Assembly (NCBI GenBank): GCA_027858715.1
Contig: JAQICD010000158.1
Coordinates: forward strand, 1-38,281
Source of the DNA: Prolixibacteraceae bacterium
GTDB taxonomy: Bacteria > Bacteroidota > Bacteroidia > Bacteroidales > Prolixibacteraceae
DNA length: 38,281 nucleotides
Direction of reading: 5' to 3'
Under the pieces are notes generated by a model. That model ran no database searches. It saw only the letters and a list, made by a program, of their open reading frames with translations, and was not told where the DNA came from. Made by a program: the position numbers and the translations under genes. Shown piece after piece: positions 1 to 7,107 of the stretch (within the stretch, counting starts at the first letter, position 1; every line of letters starts with the position of its first letter).

Positions 1-461
1 GCTTCACCGTAATCGTAACTCCAATACACTTCGCTTACAATATTGCCACTGGCATCGTATTGGGTTTCGATCTTTTCAAGAATTTTCCAGCCATCAATAA
101 TATCATTGAACTTCTGAACAAACAGGGTCACGCTACCGGCAACATCATATTCAAACTGCTGATGCTCTACTAACTTCGAAGTACCATCATGCGAAATAAC
201 ATAGCCTTTATAATCAGTTAACTGGTCATTTTCATTGTAAAAAAACAAGCCCTTAGAACCATTATCGAGTGTAATGCTATCGAGATGGTTTTGAGCCATT
301 GCACTTTTCAATGGCACATTGTCGGCGTTAGTTTTTATTGCTCGTTGAACTTTTTCAATAGATTTATCTGCTATGCGAAGCATGTTTTTTTGTTCTGCAG
401 AATTCGCTGTGCATAAAGCCCAAGTAGCTACAAACAGCAATAAAAAGTAAATTTTCTTCAT
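1..461 (-). CDS. Secreted protein with YD-type repeats, partial (3' end outside window)
   Basis: An open frame runs from an ATG at 459-461 to the window edge without a stop, giving 153 codons. The product starts with a hydrophobic signal peptide (MKKIYFLLLFVATWALCTA), so it is probably exported. The remainder is polar. It contains spaced motifs such as FEYDVAGSVT and QYDASGNIVSEVYW, which resemble the Y-D-x-x-G-N units of Rhs/YD or 'toxin-like' beta strands that are common in short secreted Bacteroidota proteins. It is the last visible gene of a minus-strand operon: it begins 13 bases after the frame-corrected end of the preceding gene. Function is unknown. Confidence 0.75.
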   Translation of the reverse strand, partial: MKKIYFLLLFVATWALCTANSAEQKNMLRIADKSIEKVQRAIKTNADNVPLKSAMAQNHLDSITLDNGSKGLFFYNENDQLTDYKGYVISHDGTSKLVEHQQFEYDVAGSVTLFVQKFNDIIDGWKILEKIETQYDASGNIVSEVYWSYDYGE

Positions 462-474
462 TTTAGTTTTTGTT

Positions 475-607
475 TTATTCAAATAAGGATTTTAGCATAT
501 TCTTCATTTCTTCGGGAGACATTTCTTCAGTAGAATCATCATTTCCAGTATCGCTGTTTTCAATATTTTTCCAGGTTTTCGTAAGTAGATATTTCTCTTC
601 TGGCAGG
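475..607 (-). other. Out-of-frame C-terminal tail of the preceding gene
   Basis: In the frame shifted by one base relative to the gene starting at 1174, codons run from the FELP region (about 600-610) to a TAA at 475-477. They encode PEEKYLLTKTWKNIENSD, then an acidic segment, then EEMSPEEMKNMLKSLFE. From the ATG at 1174 to this stop is 700 bases, one more than a multiple of three, as expected for a single inserted base. The corrected stop lies 13 bases from the next gene, a normal operon spacing. The cause could be a true mutation or a sequencing or assembly error. Confidence 0.75.
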
Positions 608-1174
608 GAGTTCAAAAAGCGATTTTGGCACATTAATATTTGTTTTTACATTGGTAGCGGTAATAACAGATCTTACACCCATCATACTCACCTCTGTTTT
701 CAAACTAAGCCCTTTCCAAACCCAAATTTTACCCATCCCTTTATATACGTCGCAATTTTTACCAAGCATCATGTCGATACCTGTTTTTTCAAAACCCATT
801 GCCTCAATCATCTTCACTGAATAGGCTTCTACGTCTATTTCGTCAAGCCCTTCCTGGCTCCATGACACAGCTATGGGGTTATTAGTTTCGTAAACCAGCT
901 CATCTACATCCGACCATTCGTAAATTTTTGATCCAATAGTCAGGGTCGATTTATTGGTTGTTGTAGTCTGTCCAAAAACTTTCATTTCCGAGTTTTCAAC
1001 GGTCAACTCTTTGTAACCATATTCGTCCCAGTAAATAACCTGTTTCCCTTTTGCACTACCCTCCATTACATATTCAACCATGCCGGTTTTAAAGGGGTAT
1101 TTTTTAAATGGTTTTTGGGCGTTGGTAATCCCAACAACACCAAAAACCAGTAATAAAATACATAAACGCTTCAT
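560..1174 (-). CDS. Secreted DUF4412-like protein, C-terminus frameshifted
   Basis: The frame encodes 204 residues with a signal peptide (MKRLCILLLVFGVVGITNAQ). The body reads like the DUF4412/GLPGLI-like beta-rich exported proteins of Bacteroidota, with a 'GKNCDVYKGMGKIWVWKG' stretch near residues 136-153 and a terminal 'VPKSLFELP' motif; the family assignment is tentative. After FELP the frame continues for only about 16 residues (ARREIST...) and stops at 560-562. The next frame stays open from about 607 down to a stop at 475-477 and has clear coding character (PEEKYLLTKTWKNIENSD..., ending MKNMLKSLFE). The intact protein would be about 232 residues. The gene sits 4 bases after the beta-barrel gene and is probably co-transcribed with it. 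Confidence 0.8.
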   Translation of the reverse strand: MKRLCILLLVFGVVGITNAQKPFKKYPFKTGMVEYVMEGSAKGKQVIYWDEYGYKELTVENSEMKVFGQTTTTNKSTLTIGSKIYEWSDVDELVYETNNPIAVSWSQEGLDEIDVEAYSVKMIEAMGFEKTGIDMMLGKNCDVYKGMGKIWVWKGLSLKTEVSMMGVRSVITATNVKTNINVPKSLFELPARREISTYENLEKY

Positions 1175-1178
1175 CTAT

Positions 1179-1733
1179 CTACAACTTGAACGAGACACCA
1201 ATATTCAGATACGTAATACCATAACCAACCTCTGCCATTACAGCCAAGTTATCGGTAAAATAATACCTTGCTCCGGCAAACCAATACGAATACAGACCAA
1301 TATTGAAATCATCATAATTATCGTAATAATCATAATAATCATCGTTATATTTATATCTATAATAATGTAAACCTAAAGACAGCCCGACATAGGTATCGAG
1401 TTTGTCAACCAACGGATAATGAAAAGAACCACGTGGCCCCAGGTAAACACGACTTTGCCTATAAGAATAACTGGATCTCCAACTATAAGTTGCAAAACCT
1501 AAATAAGCACCTACACCTACTGATCCTTTTTCAAATATTTCATCTGCTATACCATATTCAGCAGACAAAGAGATAGGTGGAATCGAAGTTTTGTAGTACG
1601 AACTCAAACCGGAACCAAGTCCAAGACCAATATTTGCCACTTTATCTCCTTTAACAAACATTGGCTCAACCTCCTGTGCATTTACAAAAAGAGCCACACT
1701 CAAAAACGCTAAAACAATCAATAATTTTTTCAT
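1179..1733 (-). CDS. Outer-membrane beta-barrel protein (small porin-like)
   Basis: The product has 184 residues. It carries a signal peptide (MKKLLIVLAFLSVALFVNAQ) followed by alternating hydrophobic/aromatic strands rich in Gly, Tyr and Ser. It ends 'YLNIGVSFKL', close to the aromatic C-terminus expected of an outer-membrane barrel. Length fits the eight-stranded OmpW/'outer membrane protein beta-barrel domain' families. Around residues 125-142 there is an extreme Tyr/Asp loop (YKYNDDYYDYYDNYDDFN), probably surface-exposed, encoded by AT-rich near-repeats. It is the first gene of a three-gene minus-strand operon. Confidence 0.8.
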   Translation of the reverse strand: MKKLLIVLAFLSVALFVNAQEVEPMFVKGDKVANIGLGLGSGLSSYYKTSIPPISLSAEYGIADEIFEKGSVGVGAYLGFATYSWRSSYSYRQSRVYLGPRGSFHYPLVDKLDTYVGLSLGLHYYRYKYNDDYYDYYDNYDDFNIGLYSYWFAGARYYFTDNLAVMAEVGYGITYLNIGVSFKL

Positions 1734-1803
1734 TTGAATTAATCTTTAGGGTTAATAATTAAATATGCTGTTCAATGATGCTCTAATTAGAACATCTCGC
1801 ATA

Positions 1804-1811
1804 CAAAATTA
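1804..1811 (-). promoter_or_regulatory. Putative -7 box for the beta-barrel operon
   Basis: On the minus strand this reads TAATTTTG, matching the Bacteroidota -7 consensus TAnnTTTG, about 70 bases upstream of the ATG at 1733. No convincing -33 TTG was found at the usual distance, so support is moderate. Confidence 0.4.
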
Positions 1812-1933
1812 TAGCAACAACCTGTGTTCACCGACAGAAAAGAGAAAGTGCAATCAACAAATGAATAAGTGTTGTATTTTTAGTGGTATGTGAAATAATT
1901 TACACAAAATGTAAAATTTGCAACTCTACAAAA

Positions 1934-1964
1934 TTGTATCTGTCTGTAAAAAAATAAGATACAA
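1934..1964. repeat. Inverted repeat TTGTATCT / AGATACAA
   Basis: Two perfectly complementary 8-base arms (1934-1941 and 1957-1964) are separated by 15 bases and lie 120-150 bases upstream of the gene at 2086. This could be an operator for a dimeric regulator or a weak hairpin. In such AT-rich sequence chance occurrence is possible. Confidence 0.35.
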
Positions 1965-2085
1965 ATCATCAAAAAAACATTATTGCTATTTGATTTAAGC
2001 TTTTTATCACTTATTTTTGAAAAGAAGTTAACATTAAGCGCCTTTATGCAAACACAATAATTTATACACCATAACATTTGTTCTT

Positions 2086-2547
2086 ATGAAGAAACTTTTA
2101 CAATCAACCATTAGTATTATTCTTGCTCTTGTATTGTTTGGCACTCAGTCGTTTGCCTTTACAATAACGGCAAGTATCAACAGCGCCTCCGAAATTGAAG
2201 CAGCAGTGGGGTTAGATGAATCTGACATTTATGCTGCATTCGATGAAATTGAAGATTTAATTTCTGTAATTGATGACAACCAAGACTTAACTTACAGCGA
2301 ACTTGAATCTTTGAACAGCGAGTTAACCTCAAACATCAGCTCAAGTGCTGCCATTGCCATGAATGCAAGCGCAGCCGACACACCACCTTTTATTGGAGCT
2401 TTTCTTTGGGGATGTATTTTCAACTGGGTGGGTATGCTAATTGTAGGTATTACTACAGGTTTTGATGGCACTCAGTTAAGAAAATCAGCCTGGGGCTGTT
2501 TAGTTGGTTCACTTCTCTGGAGTGGAGGATATTTGGCAACCTATTAA
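2086..2547 (+). CDS. Small exported glycine-rich membrane protein (paralog A)
   Basis: The product has 153 residues with three parts. A signal peptide (MKKLLQSTISIILALVLFGTQSFA) is followed by an acidic region with ESDIYAAFDEIEDL. From about residue 98 there is a hydrophobic, glycine-rich region with a PPFIGAFLWGC element and a second KSAWGC element. The two hydrophobic stretches, separated by a short polar segment, look like a glycine-zipper hairpin that enters a membrane. It shares architecture and motifs with the next gene (xESxIYxAFDEI, AIA, PPxxxAFxWGC, KSxxGC), so the pair is a tandem duplication. The next gene starts 12 bases downstream. No named family is recognised with confidence. 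Confidence 0.8.
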   Translation: MKKLLQSTISIILALVLFGTQSFAFTITASINSASEIEAAVGLDESDIYAAFDEIEDLISVIDDNQDLTYSELESLNSELTSNISSSAAIAMNASAADTPPFIGAFLWGCIFNWVGMLIVGITTGFDGTQLRKSAWGCLVGSLLWSGGYLATY

Positions 2548-2559
2548 AATAACTACACC

Positions 2560-3009
2560 ATGAAAAAAATACATTTACTATCAACCGCATTTATTTATTT
2601 TGCATCTGCTCTTTTTTGCATGGCTGAGACTCCTGATTTTAACGAATCCGAAATCTATTCGGCTTTTGATGAAATAGCAGAAGTTACAGATTTTATTGCA
2701 ACAAACGATGCAAGCTATAACGATTTAGAAGCCAGCGATTTTTCTATTACAAACATCGGCAACACTGCTGCTATTGCCACTTCGATACAAGATGAATCGA
2801 AAGAACCACCAGTTCTCAGTGCATTTTGGTGGGGCTGTTTAACTGGAGTTATTGGTATTGTTGTTGTTGCTGTTACAACTGACAACAATAAAGAACAAAT
2901 TAAAAAATCGGTATTAGGATGCGCAATTCCTACCGGTTGTTCTATTTTATCAACGGTAGTATATTATGCACTGTATGCAACTGCTGTTTCCACAACCTAC
3001 TATTACTAA
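2560..3009 (+). CDS. Small exported glycine-rich membrane protein (paralog B)
   Basis: The product has 149 residues: a signal peptide (MKKIHLLSTAFIYFASALFCMA), an acidic part with NESEIYSAFDEIAEV, and a C-terminal hydrophobic hairpin with EPPVLSAFWWGC and KKSVLGC. It is a diverged copy of the gene 12 bases upstream, and both Cys residues in the WGC and GC motifs are retained. The C-terminus ends in a Thr/Tyr-rich tail (VSTTYYY). A strong terminator follows immediately, so the two genes may form their own highly expressed transcript. Function is unknown; a membrane-active or cell-surface peptide is one possibility. Confidence 0.8.
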   Translation: MKKIHLLSTAFIYFASALFCMAETPDFNESEIYSAFDEIAEVTDFIATNDASYNDLEASDFSITNIGNTAAIATSIQDESKEPPVLSAFWWGCLTGVIGIVVVAVTTDNNKEQIKKSVLGCAIPTGCSILSTVVYYALYATAVSTTYYY

Positions 3010-3029
3010 TTGCATTTTAAAATAACTAT

Positions 3030-3069
3030 GGCTGCCCTCTAAATGATTTTTAGGGCAGCCCTTTTTTTG
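3030..3069 (+). terminator. Rho-independent terminator after the paralog pair
   Basis: A 9-bp perfect stem GGCTGCCCT (3030-3038) / AGGGCAGCC (3052-3060) is followed by C and seven Ts. It lies 20 bases after the stop of paralog B and before the LolA-like gene, so it should end or attenuate transcription between the two gene groups. Confidence 0.85.
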
Positions 3070-3091
3070 TATATAAGAAAGGATAATTAAT

Positions 3092-3769
3092 ATGAACCAT
3101 GACAAGCGATTACTATTTTTCATATTACTTACCGTATTTCCTTTTGTCTGTTTTGGACAAATTGCTTACAGAATGCAGGCCGATATAATGACAAAGACGC
3201 GGATGCCCGACAGTACTTTCCAAATCAGCAATGGTAAAATTCATTACGACAAAAACTACCGGAAAATAATTTTCGATTTTACCTTTCCTGAAAAAGAGAA
3301 AGTCGTTCTATTCGACACCTTAATGTATCATTTTAGCAACGATACACTTACCCGAACATCGAGAAATATGCTTATACCTGACCAATCGGTTTTTCATTTT
3401 ATTCTTTCAGGAAACCTTTCGAACTTCGGATACGACAATGCAAATTTCCAGGTGGGCGACATCGAAAAAGCAAAAAACATGGTAATTACAACCTGGTATC
3501 CGCCCGATTTGCTTAAAGAATACATTTCGAAAGTATTGGTTGCAAAAAAAGATAAACAACTTTACAGCATTACCCTGGTTGATCCTGAAGGTGAAATTAT
3601 GAACCGGCAGATTCTCAAAAACTATAAGTGGCTGAATGGGATTGAAGTGCCGCACGAAATATTAATTGCCACCTATACACAACAAGGACCAATGTACCAG
3701 ATAATTACCATGAAAAACATTGTGTTGAACGAAGATGGCAACAACAAAAACTACAATTATGCGCTTTAA
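3092..3769 (+). CDS. Exported LolA-like protein
   Basis: The 225-residue product has a signal peptide (MNHDKRLLFFILLTVFPFVCFG) and then a beta-rich body. It begins 'YRMQADIMTKTRMPDSTFQISNGKIHYDKNY', in the style of LolA/outer-membrane lipoprotein-sorting folds in which an antiparallel sheet forms a half-barrel for lipid. A 'GEIMNRQILKNYKWLNGIEVPHEI' segment near residue 170 is also typical of such proteins. The LolA-like call rests on fold pattern, not on a diagnostic motif. Its 3' end overlaps the next gene's ATG at 3759 by 11 bases, so translation is probably coupled. It opens the five-gene overlapping chain ending at 6309. Confidence 0.65.
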   Translation: MNHDKRLLFFILLTVFPFVCFGQIAYRMQADIMTKTRMPDSTFQISNGKIHYDKNYRKIIFDFTFPEKEKVVLFDTLMYHFSNDTLTRTSRNMLIPDQSVFHFILSGNLSNFGYDNANFQVGDIEKAKNMVITTWYPPDLLKEYISKVLVAKKDKQLYSITLVDPEGEIMNRQILKNYKWLNGIEVPHEILIATYTQQGPMYQIITMKNIVLNEDGNNKNYNYAL

Positions 3770-4157
3770 AAATACTCTGCCGGTAATATTGTTGCTTTGC
3801 TTTTCAATACCTGCATTTTGCCAAGATGACTCTAAATCTGAACGCTTAAAAAACCAGTTTAAACCTAAAGAAAAAACAAATTATAGCGAATATCTAAAAA
3901 AAAGTACCAACGAATTTGAGGGTACCGCTGCACTATTATTTGTTGGGTACAAAAGTTTGTTCTCGTCGCAAGACATGGCCAGTTGCGTGTTTACCCCGTC
4001 GTGCAGTATGTACGCCATAGAATCACTTCAACACGATCCCTTATTCGTATCATACCTGAAAATTTTCGACCGCCTGTCACGTTGCCACCCACTCACAGCA
4101 AGAAACCAATATCCGTTACATCCAAAAACAGGAATGCTTTATGACCCGGTTTATTAA
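3759..4157 (+). CDS. YidD-like membrane protein insertion factor with signal peptide
   Basis: The product has 132 residues. Residues 75-132 carry the YidD (haemolytic domain) signature: SCVFTPSCSMYAIESL, followed by RLSRCHPL and a final DPVY, with all three signature Cys present. YidD proteins assist YidC-dependent insertion of membrane proteins in other bacteria. Here the domain is preceded by a signal peptide-like segment (MRFKNTLPVILLLCFSIPAFCQ) and a charged linker, whereas ordinary YidD is a 70-90 residue protein without one. The ATG at 3759 is preferred over 3735 because the signal peptide starts there. The gene overlaps its neighbours on both sides (11 and 17 bases). Confidence 0.8.
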   Translation: MRFKNTLPVILLLCFSIPAFCQDDSKSERLKNQFKPKEKTNYSEYLKKSTNEFEGTAALLFVGYKSLFSSQDMASCVFTPSCSMYAIESLQHDPLFVSYLKIFDRLSRCHPLTARNQYPLHPKTGMLYDPVY

Positions 4158-4974
4158 CACAGTATTTATCGTTATTTTATTTTCTGCCAGCCGTTTACCA
4201 GCACAGGAAAATATTTTTGATTGCAATAATTCACTGCGCTTTGCTAACTATCTTTACAATACTGCTCAATACGAACTGGCTCAGCACGAATTTGAACGAC
4301 TTTCGTTTTTTTGCAATTTAAACGAAGAAACTCAACTTGCTTTATTGAAAACCTACCGGAAAAATCAACAATACTCCAAGGCAAACCAGTTTTTTCAAAC
4401 TAAAGATTTTACTCGGCTTGAGCAAATGGACACCGATTATAAAGCGGAATATATCAGGCTGATGATGTCGCAACAACTTTATGGAGAAGTTCAGAAAGCC
4501 ATAAACACAGGGTTGACTTTTCCTGAGAAATTTGAGCATCAGCTGGCTATTAAATTGTTGCATAAAAATTGGAATGATGCTTACAATTACACTCAAAACA
4601 ACAATATACCGCAAAACCTGAAAGCAAACACCCTGACAGACATTAGCAGCAGGGCGTACGCATCAACACAAAAAAAACCATGGCTGGCCTCACTTATGTC
4701 GGTTGTAGTTCCGGGTAGTGGCAAAATGTACAGTGGATATTGGGGCGACGGCCTCATTTCACTATTATTCACTGTTTCTTCTGGCTTTTTTGCCTACCGG
4801 GCATTCAACAGGTACGGCAGCGACAAAGTGTATCCGTGGATAGCCGGCGGACTGGCAGTTAGCTATTACAGTGCAAATATTTACGGTGGAGCAAAAGCTG
4901 CCCAACGATATAACGAAAACCTTAATCATCAGTTTATACATGAAACAGAGCGTATTCTTTTTTCTGATTATTAG
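4141..4974 (+). CDS. TPR protein with C-terminal PGSG membrane module (1)
   Basis: The 277-residue product has a signal peptide (MTRFINTVFIVILFSASRLPAQ) and helical repeats resembling TPRs (residues 30-160, for example 'ANYLYNTAQYELAQHEFERL'). A C-terminal membrane module follows from residue 183: SLMSVVVPGSGKMYSGYWGDG, then two hydrophobic helices and GGAKAAQRYNENL. The P-G-x-G-x-x-Y-x-G-x-x-x-D-G pattern resembles TM2/DUF5683-type hairpins. The start overlaps the YidD-like gene by 17 bases and the end overlaps the next ORF by 35 bases. The combination suggests a membrane assembly factor working with the YidD-like protein; this is inferred from context. Confidence 0.75.
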   Translation: MTRFINTVFIVILFSASRLPAQENIFDCNNSLRFANYLYNTAQYELAQHEFERLSFFCNLNEETQLALLKTYRKNQQYSKANQFFQTKDFTRLEQMDTDYKAEYIRLMMSQQLYGEVQKAINTGLTFPEKFEHQLAIKLLHKNWNDAYNYTQNNNIPQNLKANTLTDISSRAYASTQKKPWLASLMSVVVPGSGKMYSGYWGDGLISLLFTVSSGFFAYRAFNRYGSDKVYPWIAGGLAVSYYSANIYGGAKAAQRYNENLNHQFIHETERILFSDY

Positions 4975-5800
4975 TCTGCTCTCACCCGCAGTATCTATGG
5001 GTCAAAACGTTGACGATGTTGTTGCATTTGCCAATCGACAGTTCGAGCTTGGCAATTATTCTCTGGCATCGAAAGAATACAACCGCGCGTTTTTTTTCGG
5101 AGCAGGGAATAAAGATATTATCACTTTACGAATAGCCGATTGTTACTCACAACTTGAAAACTACGAACAAGCCGGCAACTTTTACGACAGAGCGTACAGG
5201 CTTAGTAGTTCTGATAGTTTGAAAAACGAAGCTATACTCGGAAAAGCATTTTGCCTTGTAATGCAAGATAAACTAATGCTGAGCCTTATCGAACTTTATA
5301 ATTTTGAATACACAGCCAGTAAAGAACAACAATCGATTTATCATTTTCTGAAGGGTCTCACTCATTTTGGATTACATGATGATAGTTTATCGTACCACGA
5401 ATTTGTAAAAATAGCTGAACTTCAAACTCAACAGTCATTCGATATTGAGGTACTTGACTCTGAATTTGAAAAAATCCTCAACTACAACAAGCGTTACAAC
5501 CCGCAACGGGCATATATTATGAGTGGAATCATCCCCGGCTCGGGACAACTCTTAACCGGAGAAATAAAAGACGGCCTGAATTCGATGTTGCTTATCGGGG
5601 GTTTGTATTTGATAGCCTTACGTGTAATGCATCTTTATTCATTTTGGGATGCAGCTATTGCTCTGTTTCCATGGATACAACGATATCACATGGGAGGCAT
5701 GGAACATTCGAAAGAATTGGCAGCCACAAAAATTGACCAAAAAAGATACGAATCATACCTCAACCTTCTTGAACTAACATTACCTCAACGATACGAATGA
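4940..5800 (+). CDS. TPR protein with C-terminal PGSG membrane module (2)
   Basis: The 286-residue product starts at the ATG at 4940, where a signal peptide (MKQSVFFFLIISLLSPAVSMG) begins; an in-frame upstream start at 4871 would place it far inside the previous gene. TPR-like repeats fill residues 27-180 (ANRQFELGNYSLASKEYNRA). The C-terminal module reads SGIIPGSGQLLTGEIKDG, then a hydrophobic helix and a second hydrophobic segment. It is a distant paralog of the preceding protein with the same order of parts. The gene overlaps its neighbours by 35 and 4 bases. Confidence 0.75.
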   Translation: MKQSVFFFLIISLLSPAVSMGQNVDDVVAFANRQFELGNYSLASKEYNRAFFFGAGNKDIITLRIADCYSQLENYEQAGNFYDRAYRLSSSDSLKNEAILGKAFCLVMQDKLMLSLIELYNFEYTASKEQQSIYHFLKGLTHFGLHDDSLSYHEFVKIAELQTQQSFDIEVLDSEFEKILNYNKRYNPQRAYIMSGIIPGSGQLLTGEIKDGLNSMLLIGGLYLIALRVMHLYSFWDAAIALFPWIQRYHMGGMEHSKELAATKIDQKRYESYLNLLELTLPQRYE

Positions 5801-6309
5801 AAACTACTTTACAATTTATTACTTTAACCATCCTTCTTACAGTTTCATTTTCAGCTTTTGCCACAACTGGTGAAAAGAAAGCTGTTTTACAAGAAGACAT
5901 ATCCAAAGTATGGCCACTGATAGAGATTGTGCGAATTGAATACGATTTGACTATGGCTCGCCTTGAATTTTGCAAAAACGACAATGAAAGGGAGGAATAT
6001 TTGCGTGAATATGAAAGTTTTGTAAAGCAAAAATACCTGGGCCTAGTGTTAGGATTAAATTTAAGGCAGGGAAAACTGTTGCTTTTGCTTATACATCGTG
6101 AACTTGGACAAACACCTTTCGACCTTATAAAACTTTACCTTTCGTACAGAAAAGCCAGGTTTTGGCAAAATATTGCCAAATTAGCAGGAACCGATTTAAA
6201 AGCAGAATACACATCCGAAAAATACCCTGATATTGAGCAAAGTATAAATAATTTCAACAGACGGAGCATCGGTGTTAACTCGCACATCAAGTTCCGAGAC
6301 TTTAATTAA
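5797..6309 (+). CDS. DUF4294 family exported protein, C-terminus replaced by insertion
   Basis: The 170-residue product has a signal peptide (MKTTLQFITLTILLTVSFSAFA). The DUF4294 pattern follows: KVWPLIEIVRIEY, LNLRQGKLLLLLIHRELGQT, FDLIKLYLSYRKARFWQNIA, LAGTDLKAEY. DUF4294 is a Bacteroidota family of unknown role. The ATG overlaps the preceding stop by 4 bases. The last 17 codons (from 6256) are antisense to a GH10 xylanase fragment and so are not native. Removing the 852-bp segment 6256-7107 restores an open frame that ends FFNNTSIQPCN with a stop at 7138-7140, for a protein of about 163 residues. Confidence 0.8.
   Translation: MKTTLQFITLTILLTVSFSAFATTGEKKAVLQEDISKVWPLIEIVRIEYDLTMARLEFCKNDNEREEYLREYESFVKQKYLGLVLGLNLRQGKLLLLLIHRELGQTPFDLIKLYLSYRKARFWQNIAKLAGTDLKAEYTSEKYPDIEQSINNFNRRSIGVNSHIKFRDFN
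6246..6255 (+). repeat. 10-bp direct repeat, left copy
   Basis: AAATAATTTC lies inside the DUF4294 gene at the point where GH10-derived sequence begins. The identical right copy is at 7098-7107. The pair brackets the GH10 fragment exactly, like a target duplication or a microhomology junction. Confidence 0.7.
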
Positions 6310-7107
6310 TTTGCCGGTAGCAGCCAGCAGATTATACATTTCAATGATTCTGGTTGTATCCGAATCGATGTTTACATGCATTTGTGTTCCGATACCATCG
6401 ACCTGTGCACCCCGGCTTTCGATATATTCTACATATTCGATAATTTCACGACACTTATCAAGGCTATATTCAAGGTTATAATCGTTGATAAACAATTTAT
6501 CGTCGGAATTACCATACTGACGGGCTAAATTAAAGGCTGTCACTGCATAGTCTTTACCAAGATATTTCTGCCAGTAAAACTCGTCGCTGGCAAGTTCACC
6601 GTTAACATTACCGTCGCGAACAGTTCCATTCTCGTTCATCGGTTCGTTTACAACGTCCCATTCTTTAATATCATTTTTAAAATGTCCTACCATTTCAGAA
6701 ATCCAACTCTCCATAGCGTCGCCTATGATCTGAGCTTTTTCCTCATCGGTTTTTTCAATGTAAGTTGGTCCATCCTGTGCACTTTTCAATTCGCTTTCAA
6801 GTGCTTTCCCAACAACTACATCATCGATATAGAACGTAGCCGCACTTTTCCCAAAATCGAATAGAAACTTATTTTTATCAGCAGTTGAAGGAGTTATGGT
6901 TTGTTCAACATAACCCCACTGGGTTGTTACTGGCATTCCACCAGAATAATCGCCGCCATAATCGGCATTTTGAATCTCGAACTGAATTTCAGAAGCAACA
7001 TCTGCTTTAATCCAGAAAGAAACAAGATACTCAACGCCTTCTTCAAGGAAATCGTCAAAAGTGTATAACTGTTGTGCACTATAAAACTCAGTTGCAAAAA
7101 TAATTTC
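6256..7107 (-). pseudogene. GH10 endo-1,4-beta-xylanase gene fragment (no start or end)
   Basis: The minus strand is open across this segment and encodes the end of a carbohydrate-binding (CBM4/9-type) module (LYTFDDFLEEGVEYLVSFWI ... FYIDDVVVG). This is followed by the middle of a GH10 catalytic barrel: KEWDVVNEPMNENG holds the acid/base Glu, LFINDYN and GIGTQMHVN follow, and KVSELDVRVN holds the nucleophile Glu. The N-terminal barrel strands and everything after 'DAPSVE' are missing, so no active xylanase can be made. A CBM inserted inside a GH10 barrel is known from Bacteroidota xylanases, and the order here fits that. An in-frame ATG at 7158 exists but lies in unrelated sequence. Confidence 0.85.
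7098..7107 (+). repeat. 10-bp direct repeat, right copy
   Basis: This AAATAATTTC is identical to 6246-6255, spaced exactly 852 bases (284 codons) away. Joining the two copies restores the DUF4294 reading frame. Confidence 0.7.

Larger units (their letters stand above)
1734..2085. other. Divergent intergenic region
   Basis: This 352-bp AT-rich region lies between divergently transcribed genes and should hold promoters for both. No credible gene was seen in it. It contains the minus-strand -7 box at 1804-1811 and an inverted repeat at 1934-1964. A near-consensus box (TAACATTTG, one base too long) lies just upstream of the ATG at 2086. Confidence 0.7.

Noticed and set aside
1080..1370. Plus-strand ORF rich in isoleucine opposite the barrel gene
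   Set aside because: It arises from the antisense of the Tyr/Asp repeat codons; the low-complexity product is not credible.
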